Of a stretch of DNA of 64,000 nucleotides, positions 20,843-31,199 are shown piece after piece. Source of the DNA: Macrosoma leucophasiata. Its lineage: Eukaryota; Arthropoda; Insecta; Lepidoptera; Hedylidae. A program made the position numbers and the translations under genes. The stretch spans positions 4,960,001-5,024,000 of the forward strand of contig JAWQUS010000017.1 in assembly GCA_036365455.1 (NCBI GenBank), given 5' to 3'. Under the pieces are notes generated by a model that was not told the DNA's origin, did no database searches, and saw only the letters and a list, made by a program, of their open reading frames with translations. How positions within the stretch are numbered: position 1 is the stretch's first letter; every line of letters starts with the position of its first letter.

Positions 20843-20925
20843 ATGAAGTTGGCAAACAACCTTGAAGCTCACATTGATGGTTAATACAGCAGCCTATAGA
20901 TACCTGATTTCGGGATATGACATCT
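20843..20925 (-). repeat. Family A, truncated copy
   Basis: AAGTTGGCAAACAACC, TCACATTGATGGTTAATAC, AGCCTATAGATACC: the reversed family A 3' end only. Confidence 0.6.
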
Positions 20926-20937
20926 CCACTCCATCTT

Positions 20938-21222
20938 TTTTTTATGTAATGGAAGTGGCAAACAAGCATGCAATTCACATTGATGTTAAGTGATGACTGC
21001 AGCTTATAGACACCCTCACAAAGACCAAGGTCGAAGTGCAGATGCGTTACCACTCCTGAGGCCTAAGATGTTATGCCTCTGTACCGGAAATTACAGGGCC
21101 GTAAATTACCACCTGACCGGAACACGATTGTGCTGAACACTACCATTTAGCGGCAAGTATCTTAGGTAAAGCGGTGGTGTTTACGCCCGCGAGCTCTGTC
21201 ACTGGAGCTCTACCACCAGTAA
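20938..21222 (-). repeat. Family A short retroposon, full length
   Basis: T run, AATGGAAGTGGCAAACAAG, TGATGACTGCAGCTTATAG, CACTCCTGAGGCCTAAG, GACCGGAACACGATTGTGC, ending GGAGCTCTACCACCAGTAA. Confidence 0.85.
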
Positions 21223-21224
21223 AT

Positions 21225-22214
21225 GGAGGAGAATGCCGTCAGTCAACCGAACAATGACAGTCAAACCATCCCAATAGATAGGTGTTAGATGGCCTAATAA
21301 TTTATGTCACGGGTAACTAAATATTAGATAATATCAACAGTTTTCGATTATTTTGTCATCCACTACTTACAACTTACTACACCGCAGTAGTTATTTTCTA
21401 TTTCTTTTGTTTTCGTTCAAAATAATTACGTCTATACAGTGCAGTATGAAATAAATCTGTCGGCACACAAGGCTTGTCCCATTATGTTCGCGTTATCATG
21501 ATATAACCCTATTGTGCGACTCTGTGCTTAGATGGGACTACTACAATATTAATTCAGATACAAGGCGTACCTAATTCAAGTTATATAGGAATAGGTAGGA
21601 AGTAGATAGTCTTTTTGCATTGTCGGTTAATTAATAAGACTATATATGGGCTTTAGTTATAGAGTTCAATCCCCATGACGGAAAGTAAGACTCAATGTCA
21701 AAAGTTTATTTATATATTACAATAAATATAACTACGTTAAGAAAAACCGATTTCAAAACTGTAAAGTAAAAAATAATAAAGATTTAATTGTAATTATATA
21801 CTACCTATTATTTATATGTGCTATTTACTAATAGGTTTGAAGTCGGTGCCAAGCCAAAATCACTAAAGTAGGCATATCATTGTATTAAAACGTAACTTCA
21901 TGCCTGTAATCCCCCGAAAAATATTTATTTTATACTTTTTAGTTTATTGTTGCATTTCCAATTAGATTAATGTTCACATCTGTTAAATTTGTAAAATACC
22001 TAATTTAAATTGTTTAGGTGTATCGATACAAAATTATCACACGACGAAATCAATGAAAAAATTTTATCCACGAAGGAGTAAATAAACTGTGTTGTGTCGT
22101 CGATGAGTAAATGTGTCATTGTCACTTGTTGTCATGCGCATCAGGACTATCTAGGACGTCAGTGGATTCAACGCACTGTATGACAACTCGCCGTCTATTC
22201 TTATTCCTTTAGTC
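21225..22214. other. No recognisable gene; short family B tail at 21894-21921
   Basis: AT-rich non-coding DNA. At 21894-21921 AACGTAACTTCATGCCTGTA is a 3' scrap of the family B SINE (minus orientation). Nothing else was recognised. Confidence 0.4.
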
Positions 22215-22440
22215 TGAGGTGAAAGTAAGTAAAAAAATGCATATAATATAAAAACTGATGGGCCTACCTGAATCAAATTTTTATGGGACCAATTCGAAAC
22301 TATTCCGCATCAAACAAAAAAGAATTACGTAAATCGGTCCAGAAATCTCGGCGAAATTCGCGTATATACATTAAAAAAATATATATATTCCAGCCGAATT
22401 GAGAACTTTCTCGTTTTTTGAACTCGGTTAAAAATCGCTT
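22215..22440 (+). repeat. Family L repeat, 3' end
   Basis: ACGTAAATCGGTCCAGAAATC, CGCGTATATACATTAAAA, GAATTGAGAACTTTCTCGTT and GAACTCGGTTAAA are the 3' end of a widespread lepidopteran repeat. A second piece sits inside the hAT element at 40985-41036. Confidence 0.6.
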
Positions 22441-22654
22441 ATGTTATGACTAAAAATAATTTTAAACTATGATGAATAATAGATTCACATGCCATGTCTT
22501 TATACAGAGTATAAAAAAGTAAATCCATAACTTGTAATATGTTCCTTATACTTATATAAAATATCAATAGAATGTCTCATTTCCTCCGCAAACAAATTGA
22601 ACGTTAATGAAAAAAAAAAACAGAAAAAAGAAGTATGAAATAATTAAAAAACAT

Positions 22655-22868
22655 CTATATAATAACATTCTCGTGTCAAAGTGTTTGTAACAATACTTCT
22701 ACGAAACGGCTAGACCGATCATTTTGAAATTTTGTGAGTCCATTTGGCAGGTAAGAGAATCGGTTGTAGTCCATTTTGTATATCCCTATATGGTAAGGAT
22801 GATTCTTGGTGATTTTAGACTTTTATACATCTAAGGCGATACGAAGTTCATCGGAACAGCTAGTAAAA
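22655..22868 (+). repeat. Family J retrotransposon 3' fragment
   Basis: CATTCTCGTGTCAAAGTG, ACTTCTACGAAACGGCTAG, GACCGATCATTTTGAAATTT, AGAGAATCGGTTGTAGTCC, ending GATACGAAGTTCATCGGAAC plus AGCTAGT. Confidence 0.65.
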
Positions 22869-22958
22869 AAATAAAAATAAAAAAAGAAAATTATTCGAAT
22901 GTTAATGAAAGAGTTTTTCTCTTTTTTCCAAAGTTACAGCAATCCAGCGACAGCCGAA

Positions 22959-23018
22959 ATGGCGTCACGTGAGGAATGTCGTAACGAGAGAACATCTCAA
23001 GTTGTTCAGACCAATTAA
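22959..23018 (+). CDS. Duplicated 19-codon open frame, copy 1 (exon-like)
   Basis: ATG GCG TCA CGT GAG GAA TGT ... TAA encodes 19 residues beginning MASREECRNER. The ATG lies 20 bp after CTCTTTTTTCCAAAGTTACAG, a good 3' splice-site context. A paralogous segment at 23632-23691 has the same length, the same M-x-[ST]-REEC-x-NER core and a stop at the aligned position. After the stop the similarity continues (AACAGATTGTACGTGTT versus AACAGGTTGTGCGTGTT). The pair may be short peptides, duplicated exons of a longer gene, or pieces of an unrecognised repeat. I do not recognise the sequence. Confidence 0.25.
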   Translation: MASREECRNERTSQVVQTN

Positions 23019-23631
23019 CAGATTGTACGTGTTCAATCGCGAACTATACATACTTTTTAATAGTATAGTCTTTGTAAAATATTTATATACATTCATGTTT
23101 TTATTCACTGTTGACACACAAAAGCTGTATCTTTTACTTTATTAGTCATCTACAAAATGATGGACGTTTTTAAATTGTCTCTTTGATTGCGAAAGTGTCT
23201 ACTACACTTGTTGATTTTTAGTTGTACTACCCGTTCTAAGTATGTGATTATTATAATACCTAGGTTGTATACTGTACTATATAATATTAGTTATTGTTAA
23301 AAAATTAAATACTTACAAATAAAATTACAAACGATAAAAAATATTTTAGTTTTTTTTTAAATGTAATCTCAAGTAAATGTATATACTTATGTATAATTAA
23401 TCGTGAGAAGAAAGTATAAACAATACAATCACCGTTCGTTTTTTTCGTAAACTTAAACAGAAAAACAGAAATATTCGTCTAAATATCATATATTTTTACG
23501 CATCCCGCTGCGTAAAATATATGCAGATTTTTATCAAGTCTATAATTTATTATCAAGTGTGAATAAAACATGTACTAGTATTTCCATTCTAGTTCCATCT
23601 AGGAGTTCCACTCGAGCCAATAATAGGCAAG

Positions 23632-23691
23632 ATGCCTACACGCGAGGAATGCCCTAATGAGAGAGCGGTCCAAGTGTTTTCGACAGATTAA
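23632..23691 (+). CDS. Duplicated 19-codon open frame, copy 2 (exon-like)
   Basis: Encodes 19 residues beginning MPTREECPNERAVQV, ending at TAA. It is aligned with the copy 673 bp upstream. CTAGTTCCATCTAG just before gives a weaker acceptor-like context. If one T of the TTTTCG run were absent, the frame would continue into QIKQVVRVEA, which hints at an ancestral longer frame. Evidence is limited to the conservation between the two copies. Confidence 0.25.
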   Translation: MPTREECPNERAVQVFSTD

Positions 23692-23724
23692 ACAGGTTGT
23701 GCGTGTTGAAGCGAAATCTATCGG

Positions 23725-24357
23725 TATCAAAATCGGTCTACGTCGGTTTGTAGGAATTTATGTGTAGAAGTATTTGTATTTTTGTTACTAATATACCTTT
23801 AATCGGAGCACGATAGTGCTAAAAACTACCATAGGGGTGATTTTACATCAGAGATGTGCTATGCTACGTAGCTATGGATGCGTTTGATATCCACCAATCA
23901 TATTCTTTGGTGCACATAGCTTAGCACGGGTGGAAACTGATTCAGCTAAGATATGTTTTATGGAAGGATCCAGTGTACTATAACCACAAAAACATACCGT
24001 CATATCAGATGCATAATCTCGGTGAAATACGGCACATATTTTCCACGCATATATCTTCAATTATTTACTACTCTAGGTGTCACGTTACCATCCAACGAAC
24101 TCGAGTAGATTTTTCATGAAAATGCTGGCCCACACCGTTACGTATATCTTTTCTATTTATTTCTGTAAATCCATCCTGCATTTTTATATGTAACAAACTT
24201 TTATATCTTCCGTAGAAGTAAAAGGAGGGACGTAGGTAAAATACAGTTCTATTTATGGAGAGGAAACATCCGAGATAGAGTTATTCAAACATTCCTTCTA
24301 AATCTAATAGATATGCATAACCGACTCATAACGAATAATCCGAAATTATTTCATACT
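23725..24357. other. No recognisable gene
   Basis: Contains a scrap like family A (CGGAGCACGATAGTGCTAAA, 23796-23830). The rest is unassigned AT-rich sequence. Confidence 0.4.
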
Positions 24358-24548
24358 AACTGTTGCTCGCGGCTTCGCCCGCGGTGATGTCGTTTTATGA
24401 ATAACTTAGTAGCCTATATTCTTTCTCAGAGTCAGCTCTATCTCTGCTCCAAATATAATTAAAATTGGTTCAGTCGTTTGGACGTGAAAAGGTAACAGAC
24501 AGACAGACAGACAGACAGGGTTACTTGCGCATTTATAATTTTAATTAG
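24358..24548 (+). repeat. Family F retrotransposon 3' fragment
   Basis: CTGTTGCTCGCGGCTTCGC, AGTAGCCTATATTCTTTCTC, TTGGTTCAGTCGTTTGGACG, GTGAAAAGGTAACAGACAG, then a (CAGA)n run and GCGCATTTATAATTTT. The relative is at 28828-29000. Confidence 0.65.
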
Positions 24549-24574
24549 GGAAGTAGGGCTTTGTCACCGAAACC

Positions 24575-25060
24575 TGAAGACTTCGGGACGTGAAGACCCT
24601 ATCGTCCTCTAGTCACACCGCGGACCCTCCGTCAAAATTCCATACAAACTCTTATTTTGGTCTCTATGACACAGACAATAATCAGTGACGTGTATGTACA
24701 CGTGCACTTGAATGCGTAGCATGTACAAAATACCAACCGTAGCCCATAAGAGGGGAGGAGGTTGGGTGATGCGGGGAAATCGGGCGGGACGTCGAAGTGT
24801 CCATTCTATACGTAGTATTATTACATATTCTCTGCTCTAGTAGAGGAGATTTCTACCGCTAATGCAATCAGTGAACAGAACAATGGCGGTGAAACCATTC
24901 GAATAGGACATTAGTAAAAATAACGCGGGATGGGCATCAACATCGTAATGCGTAAAACTACCGCCACTATGTTCGTCAATCCTCCTGCCAAGCTTAGCGA
25001 TTATGGCACGTTCTCTCCTAATGACGCACAACACTACTTCATAAATGTATGTATCGTCAC
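24575..25060 (+). repeat. Family C repeat interrupted by family N
   Basis: GGGACGTGAAGACCCTATCG, CCTCTAG, then the 222-bp insertion, then TAGAGGAGATTTCTACCGC, GCAATCAGTGAACAGAACAA, AACGCGGGATGGGCATC, CCAAGCTTAGCGATTATGG. It is collinear with the copies at 8145 and 47785. Confidence 0.75.
24613..24834 (+). mobile_element. Family N: 222-bp element with 6-bp target-site duplication
   Basis: CTCTAG at 24607-24612 is repeated at 24835-24840. The element starts TCACACCGCGGACCCTCCG and ends CATATTCTCTG. An inverted copy of exactly the same length at 57481-57702 is flanked by CAGTAT on both sides. It has no terminal inverted repeats, no A-rich tail and no open frame. It includes the conserved patch AAGAGGGGAGGAGGTTGGG. 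Confidence 0.85.
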
Positions 25061-25230
25061 GCCATGTCCCTGTTCAGGATCCATAGATCAGGATCAGAAT
25101 TCATGGAACATGGATCAGGTCCCAACGTCAGGATGGTTCTAGAGGCCCGTAAACCGTAGCGAGGACTTCTGTCAAGTCATCCACAACATTACTTACTCCT
25201 CTCGTTTAATTATACAAAGGAGAAAAAAAA

Positions 25231-25423
25231 GAGGCCCAGGAAGCCCAAGACTGACCTACCGTGACCAAATAGGTCGAGTTATGTCTGATGGTGCGGTCAA
25301 AAGTAGGATCGGCGTGCATGTATGAAGAGAATGATGAAGGTAGATGAGGCACGCGAGGTATGTCAGGACCGGGATATCTGGCGCTCTACACTCTCTGCCT
25401 ACCCCGTTAGAGACCTGGCGTGA
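25231..25423 (+). pseudogene. RTE-like retrotransposon, degenerate 3' fragment
   Basis: GAGGCCCAGGAAGCCCAAG..., CGGCGTGCATGTATGAAGAG and the CTCTGCCTACCCCGTTAGAG...GGCGTGAAGATACA end match the last 64 codons of the 949-1449 fragment. A small deletion after AAAAGT (about 25304) breaks the frame. Confidence 0.8.
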
Positions 25424-25429
25424 AGATAC

Positions 25430-26207
25430 ACTACTTCATGATATTATTAAAAAAACAGAGTCACCTTTTTTGGTAATGTGTCCGGTGAATATCAATAGGC
25501 ATTTATTACATCAAAATATTGTTTTCATGTTCATGTTTTCAAATTCATATTTTATTTATCTCTGATGCCTACCCTTTCGAGCAATAGTGTCATCAAGTGT
25601 TTTCTATGAGCTTTTTCATAAAATAAAATGTTTTATTATCAATGTCAATGAGCTAAAACAATCGTAAACATTTTGAGCATGTTAATGTGCACATAAAATG
25701 CGTGTTAAGTGTGTCGTAGAATGTGATAATTAAAATATACATTTCAGTCATTTAATTAGTTGGTGTCAATTCCCAGCGATGCCTAATGACTTAATTCATT
25801 TCTAGTAAGAAAAAAAATTAAAACGTATGTATGTACGTAAAAATCGTATAGAAAAAAAAAACCTATAAAATATACAGATAAATATGAAGTTGGACCCAAA
25901 AACAAAAACATGTATCAATTTTGCCAAACCGATTATATCAATAATTTCGTTTTAGGAACCAGAACTGTAGAACGATTAAAGAATCTTGTAAGTTCCATAG
26001 ATTGAACAGGAAAAATGAAAAAAGATGTAAAAAACCTTAGTTCTATCCGATTCGCACGTTCATTCCTGCCTAGAATGTCAATCCCTGTTTGACACCTCTT
26101 TCTTACATAAAAAAAAATAATATTATAAAATAAAGATTGACAATGCATCATGGATGTTGGCAGCGTAATTGCTATTCTATTGCGAATATAAATGAACCGC
26201 AAATATC
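25430..26207. other. No recognisable gene
   Basis: AT-rich; no splice-flanked exon or named repeat seen. Confidence 0.4.
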
Positions 26208-26951
26208 ATGAATAATTTTTTGATACTCACCGTCATACACGTCTGCGCGTTCACCGCTAAAAAAACCCCATTCATTGTAGCATCACAGTTCCAGGGCACT
26301 CCGCTTGCCATTGGTAAGAGTATCGGTATCCTGGGCGTTGAAATATCGAACGAAGTGCAATTTGGGAGTCACATTGAGTGTAAGACCAAGTTGGCATCCA
26401 AAAAGTTGGGGGTGCTTAACAAAGCGAGGCAGTATTTCACATCGGGGCAGCTACTACAGCTTTATAAGGCCCAAGTGCGGCCCCATCTGGAATACTGCTC
26501 TCATTTGTGGGCGGGAGCCCCCAAGTACCAGCTTGGTCCACTTGACTCCCTACAAAAACGCGCCGTTCGTATTGTTAACGATCCGGGACTTACAGACAGG
26601 CTCGAACATCTGAGCCTGCGCAGAGATATTGGTAGTCTGTGCGTGTTATACCGTCTCTACAATGGTGAGTGCTCTGTCGAACTGTTCGACATGGTGCCAC
26701 CGTCTCTTTTTCTACACCGTACTACCCGCCGAAGAGAGAAGTTTCACCCTCACCGACTGGACACCTGGCAGTGCTCAACGGTGCGGTTTTCTCGTTCGTT
26801 TCTGCCCAGAACGTGTAAATTGTGGAACGAACTTCCCTCTGAGGTGTTCCCTCGGTGCTACAATTTCAAAAATGGCGTCAAAAGAGTCCTTCAGGGCTGG
26901 CAGCGCGTTGGCAACTCCTCTGGTGTTGCAAATGTCCATAGGCGATGGTGA
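26208..26951 (+). pseudogene. CR1/jockey-type LINE reverse transcriptase, C-terminal fragment
   Basis: A 247-codon frame encoding the thumb and C-terminal domain of a LINE polyprotein. Motifs are VCAFTAKKTPF (about residue 12), IGILGVEIS, LASKKLGVLNKARQYF, LYKAQVRPHLEYCSHLWAG, LQKRAVRIV, LSLRRDIGSLCVLYRLYNGEC, ELFDMVPPS and TCKLWNELPSEVFP. The catalytic palm and endonuclease are absent, so the copy is 5'-truncated near 26235. The first 10 residues are probably host sequence read through. The frame has no stop or shift, so the insertion is young compared with the other LINEs here. Its 3' UTR is short and ends in the A run at 27000-27015. Confidence 0.85.
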
Positions 26952-27015
26952 CCACTTACCATCAGGTGGCCCGTCTGCTTGTCTGTCAACTTAATGAAAT
27001 AAAAAAAAAAAAAAA
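26952..27015 (+). repeat. CR1-type LINE 3' UTR and A tail
   Basis: ACCATCAGGTGGCCCGTC, TGCTTGTCTGTCAACTTAAT, GAAATAAA then an A run of about 15. The segment resembles the family A end TGCTTGTTTGCCACTT...ATAAAA. Confidence 0.75.
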
Positions 27016-27631
27016 TTCACAAATAACCACTTTTTTCTCTAGATTGATGATGAATAGCATATGATGTTATTGTTACGACCCCAAAATATAATTACAATAT
27101 GTCTATATTTAATTGAGAAACTCGGCTTGTTCGTCATTTTTATGTCATTCAATAACACTAGGAAAAATCGTGTATTTTCATTGCTGACCCAGTTAAGTAT
27201 TCGTGTACCTATTGCGAACAATGTACGCTATCAACTGCAAACTTGTTGTAAAAGTGCAGTTCGATATCGTTTTTATGACTTTTATGACAACTGCAGATTA
27301 ACAACTGATCGGCAGTTTCAATACTGTTACGAGAACTATAAAAAAGGAATTTAAAGGAGACAGTTTAAATAATACTCAGAACGATATTATTATTAACTTT
27401 TCTTTGTGAAATGCATGAAAAGCTATTATGAAATAGGTTATGCAAGTTTGTATGAAAAAATAAACCGCTAAATAGATTTTAGTAGGAGTGAATGCTTTTT
27501 AGCATTAAGTCCGCCGCATGTACGTAATTGTGCAAGAATAAATAGTAGAAAGTTGTCACGAAGACAATATTTCACGTGAACAAAGTCGCGGCCAGGTCCC
27601 TAACGGGGTAAGGTAGGCTTGCATTGTACCT
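27016..27631. other. No recognisable gene
   Basis: A 97-codon frame at 27061 lacks splice context and recognisable motifs. Otherwise unassigned. A fragment at 27590-27620 (GCCAGGTCCCTAACGGGGTA) is the reversed RTE-like tail. Confidence 0.4.
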
Positions 27632-27748
27632 ACACAAAATATACATTTCAATCACATCAAGATAAATAAATAATAAAAGGGCGTTATCGAAATGTCTGAT
27701 CGCAAACAGTCTGTCAATATTAGATAGAATGCTTATAATTTTCCCATG
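27632..27748 (+). repeat. Dispersed direct repeat, copy 1
   Basis: ATACATTTCAATCACATCA, GTTATCGAAATGTCTGATCG, CAGTCTGTCAATATTAG, TAGAATGCTTATA. It recurs at 28202-28322 in the same orientation. Confidence 0.65.
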
Positions 27749-28201
27749 AAAAATGACTTATCTTCGTTTCAAATACTACGCTATGCTTTTCGTGTAACCT
27801 GTTTCAATTGACCATAACTTCTTTTTCCCTTAATCGATTGTGACGAAACAACGTTTTGACAACACTCCTAATTATATGTAATTCACCTGTGGAGACCGCG
27901 TTCAATTATGTTGAGTAGTTTTGAAGTTATAACGAAGTTATATACGTACTAGACACACAGACAGACGGACAGACAGATAGACAAAAATTCCAAAAATTGT
28001 TTGTTTGGTTGCTGTTACTCTCTTTTTTAATCGCCCCCTATCAGTTTTTTGGAAAAATATTTATTGCACAGACACTCGATTTGGGAATTGATATAAATGC
28101 AGCAAAGGGAGAAGTCCACTTAAACCAGAATAAAATTGAAAGGAGTCTACAGAAAAAATAATTAATGTATAAATTACAACTTGCAACAGTATCTACCTCT
28201 A

Positions 28202-28322
28202 CTACTATACATTTCAATCACATCACGCAATATCCATAAATAACAACGCGATACCATTATCGAAAAGTCTGATCGCATACAGTCAGTCAATATTAGCTAG
28301 AATGCTTATACCTTTCCAATGC
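28202..28322 (+). repeat. Dispersed direct repeat, copy 2
   Basis: ATACATTTCAATCACATCAC, ATTATCGAAAAGTCTGATCG, CAGTCAGTCAATATTAGC, TAGAATGCTTATACC, collinear with 27632-27748. Confidence 0.65.
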
Positions 28323-28324
28323 CA

Positions 28325-28827
28325 GTTGTGTTTTATTCAACTGTTGGAAAATTGCCTTCCCTATCGCTTATTAATCTCAAGAGACTCAATTATTTTATGT
28401 CTGCAGAAGCGATCTATTTGATTATGGAATCTGTCATTTCATCGTCTAATTTTATAAAGATTATCACATTTTTAACAAGTTATTGAGATTTCATTCCCAA
28501 TTCAGATTATTTTAATGGGATTCTTTTTTTTCCATGGCATTTAAAAATATTAGGGACTTTAATCATAAAGGCCTACACAGATGTAGCACTAGGTATAATG
28601 TGTGTCGTGTTGTTTCACACACAACAGACAGACAGCCTAGATTCGAGACATACACGTATAGTTTACACCAATATTGTTTCCGATGCTCGAGCCCGCGACT
28701 CTAGCATTAAGCGGTCGTCACAAACCGCTGAACCAATAACGTTATCACACTCAACATTTAGAATTTATTTCAAGATGTAACCTTCATTTGGTATTTATCT
28801 ATAGTAATGTTGTTTCAATTTATATTA
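28325..28827. other. No recognisable gene
   Basis: AT-rich. The 60-codon frame at 28598 has no supporting context. Confidence 0.4.
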
Positions 28828-29000
28828 AAGTTGCTGTTGCCCGCGGCTTCGCCGGCGTGGATGTCGTTTAAAAAGTAGCCTACCTATATTCTTTCTCAAA
28901 GTCAACTCTATCTCTGTACCAAATTTCATTAAAATCGGTTTAGTCGTTTGGACGTGAAAAGGTAACAGACAGACAGACAGGCAGAGTAAGTTGGGCATTT
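28828..29000 (+). repeat. Family F retrotransposon 3' fragment
   Basis: GTTGCTGTTGCCCGCGGC, AGTAGCCTACCTATATTC, ATCGGTTTAGTCGTTTGG, GGTAACAGACAGACAGAC and GGGCATTTATACATTTTTC. Confidence 0.65.
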
Positions 29001-29059
29001 ATACATTTTTCAATAAAAAAAAATATAAATTGCCCCAGAATGACATAATGTGTCAAAGG

Positions 29060-29235
29060 TTTGATAGATACGGACTATTTGTATGGGAAAATTAAATTGT
29101 GGTTTTTACTATTTCCCTTCAATTTCTTCATATTTTCTTACCTTTTTAACCTTCCCTGGACTTATATAAATCATCCAAAAAATTAGCCAAATCGGTCCAG
29201 CCGTTCTCGAGTTGATTTTTATATATTGGTTTAGT
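29060..29235 (-). repeat. Family I retrotransposon 3' fragment
   Basis: Reverse complement: ATATATAAAAATCAACTCG, GAGAACGGCTGGACCGATTT, AAGTCCAGGGAAGGTTAAAA, AAATATGAAGAAATTGAAGG. This is the inverted relative of 10645-10860. Confidence 0.65.
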
Positions 29236-30371
29236 TGGCTTTGCCAATATATAATTTGGTATTGATTTCATCAAAGACTTCCAAATATGAGGAACCAATT
29301 AGTTTTTATAATAAGATGCTACAAACAACATCTAAGGATAAAAGAAATAGAAAATTAAGAGACGCTTTTAAAGGAGATGTTGTATTCATGTTCATGTACA
29401 GGATCGTACACGTCCTCAAAAAATGGGAAAATAAAGAAGAATCCGAAAAAAATACAATTAATTTATTCAAGAATATATTTTAGAGTTACAACCACATTTA
29501 ATTCAAACGATTTTATCATTTTCAACTATATTCAACATGGTGGCGATACAGCCGACACTTGGGATCAATCAATTTCGATAGTATTTAGAAAAAAATACTT
29601 TTTTCTCCAAGTACTATGTAATCAAAATACAATTTCAAAAATAAAAATGTCAAAATGACATTGCCCGCCATATTCGCCATGTTGGTTTTGAGTTGCAATT
29701 CTAACAGCAAAAAATGTTTTGTAACTGCAAACAAAGCTAAATAAGTGAAAATATGCAGTGTAAAAAACGTTTTTAAATTGATTATGCCTGTTAATGATAT
29801 TGTGTACAATACATGGCCGGAGGTCAATACATTTTTGCAACATCTCCTTTTTTGAGAAATCTTTTCAGTTATTCGTTTTAAATTGTTGATGTTATTTTAT
29901 AAAATGTTTGCAATGGCGACTAATTTCCTTTCCTTTATACAAATAACAAGACTTGCTATGAATTAATACTGCAGACAGAGACGCTTTGTTGTTAAACCCC
30001 TTTGTTACAAGACCATGTTAAGCCGCATCAGTCTACGTTGCATTGTAGTCCCGGAGCTGGGTGCCAAGTTGGCGTACATTTTTTATTTTGCTGAATTGTC
30101 TATTGTTTTGGAATCAAACCAAGTCTTGTGCAGCGTTGGCTTCAAATTAATTGTTTGTAAGGAAATTAATCCATCTGACCTGAATTTAACAATAGTTTAC
30201 AAGTCGCGCGTGAATTGTAGTTCTACAACGAAAGCCGTTTACAGATATGGTATTCGCTGAGGAATAGAGAGAACTTGGTATGAGATTAATTAAATAAGGT
30301 GTTTATAAATTAAGTAAAAAGTGTGATTTAATCGAAAAAAAAATCTGTATACAGTAACTTCAAAGAAACCT
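29236..30371. other. No recognisable gene
   Basis: AT-rich; open frames at 29235-30260 are short, overlapping on both strands and lack motifs. No exon called. Confidence 0.4.
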
Positions 30372-31195
30372 GAAATAGAAAAACCGGACAAGTGCGAGTT
30401 CGACCCGCGTGGTGAGGGTTCCGTAATTTAAATAAATATTTTCGAAAATATTACAGATTTAAAATGCAGGGACATAGCGGTTACGGTGGTACCGGCAGGG
30501 GGGGTTATATTATTAAGAATTTTAAGTTCAGTAGTTTCGGAGATAGGGGGGGGGAATGGTCAATTTTCATCGTTTGTCTTAAATAACTTCAAATTTGTTT
30601 ATGCAAAAATTATAAAAAAAAAATATCTGGGATGCTGACAACAACTTCTTTCATTTGATATGTCACACGACACAGTTTACGATTTTTTTTTTTAATTACC
30701 TGATTTACCCCCCGTACGTGCCCGAAAGTTTAAAATTTATTATTTTACTTGACGTGTGTTGGAGGTGGTATTTTGGTGGTACTTTAAATAAAAGGTAATT
30801 TAAAGTTATACTATGTATTTTACTGGTACAAGATATGTCTTCAGAAAGAGCCGTGTTGAGAGAATGTTACAATGCAAAAAAATAGAAAGGATTGAAGAAT
30901 TGACTGAATGATTGAACAAACGACGTGGTTGGTTGTCTCCGTCAGCGACGTCGCTGTCGTCACGCCTCACGATTCGACGACACGACATCGGTGGGGCCCG
31001 CCTCCACCAATCAAGCACGATGTATGATATTGAAGTGCTTGACAACGTGTTCATCTTTGGGTCACCAATTTACATATATTCATCAAATTTCAACTCAATC
31101 GGTCTAGTAGTTTCGGAGCAAATTGGCTGTGACAGACGGACAGACAGACAGACAGACGCACGAGTGATCCTATAAGGGTTCTGTTCTGTTAAAAA
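30372..31195 (+). repeat. Family K retroelement, nearly complete (about 820 bp)
   Basis: Begins AAACCGGACAAGTGCGAG, GACCCGCGTGGTGAGGGTTC. It ends TAGTAGTTTCGGAGCAAAT, GGCTGTGACAGACGG, a (CAGA)n run and ATCCTATAAGGGTTCTGTTC. Both ends match known lepidopteran repeat ends. The middle is degenerate with no coding frame. Class uncertain. Confidence 0.65.
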
Positions 31196-31199
31196 CGTA

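Noticed and set aside
24614..24840. Helitron interpretation of family N (TC start, CTAG end)
   Set aside because: The CTAG belongs to the 6-bp target duplication, which differs in the second copy (CAGTAT). Helitrons do not duplicate the target.
26305..26994. Alternative plus-strand frames of 102 and 121 codons
   Set aside because: Shifted readings of the CR1-like LINE frame at 26208-26951.
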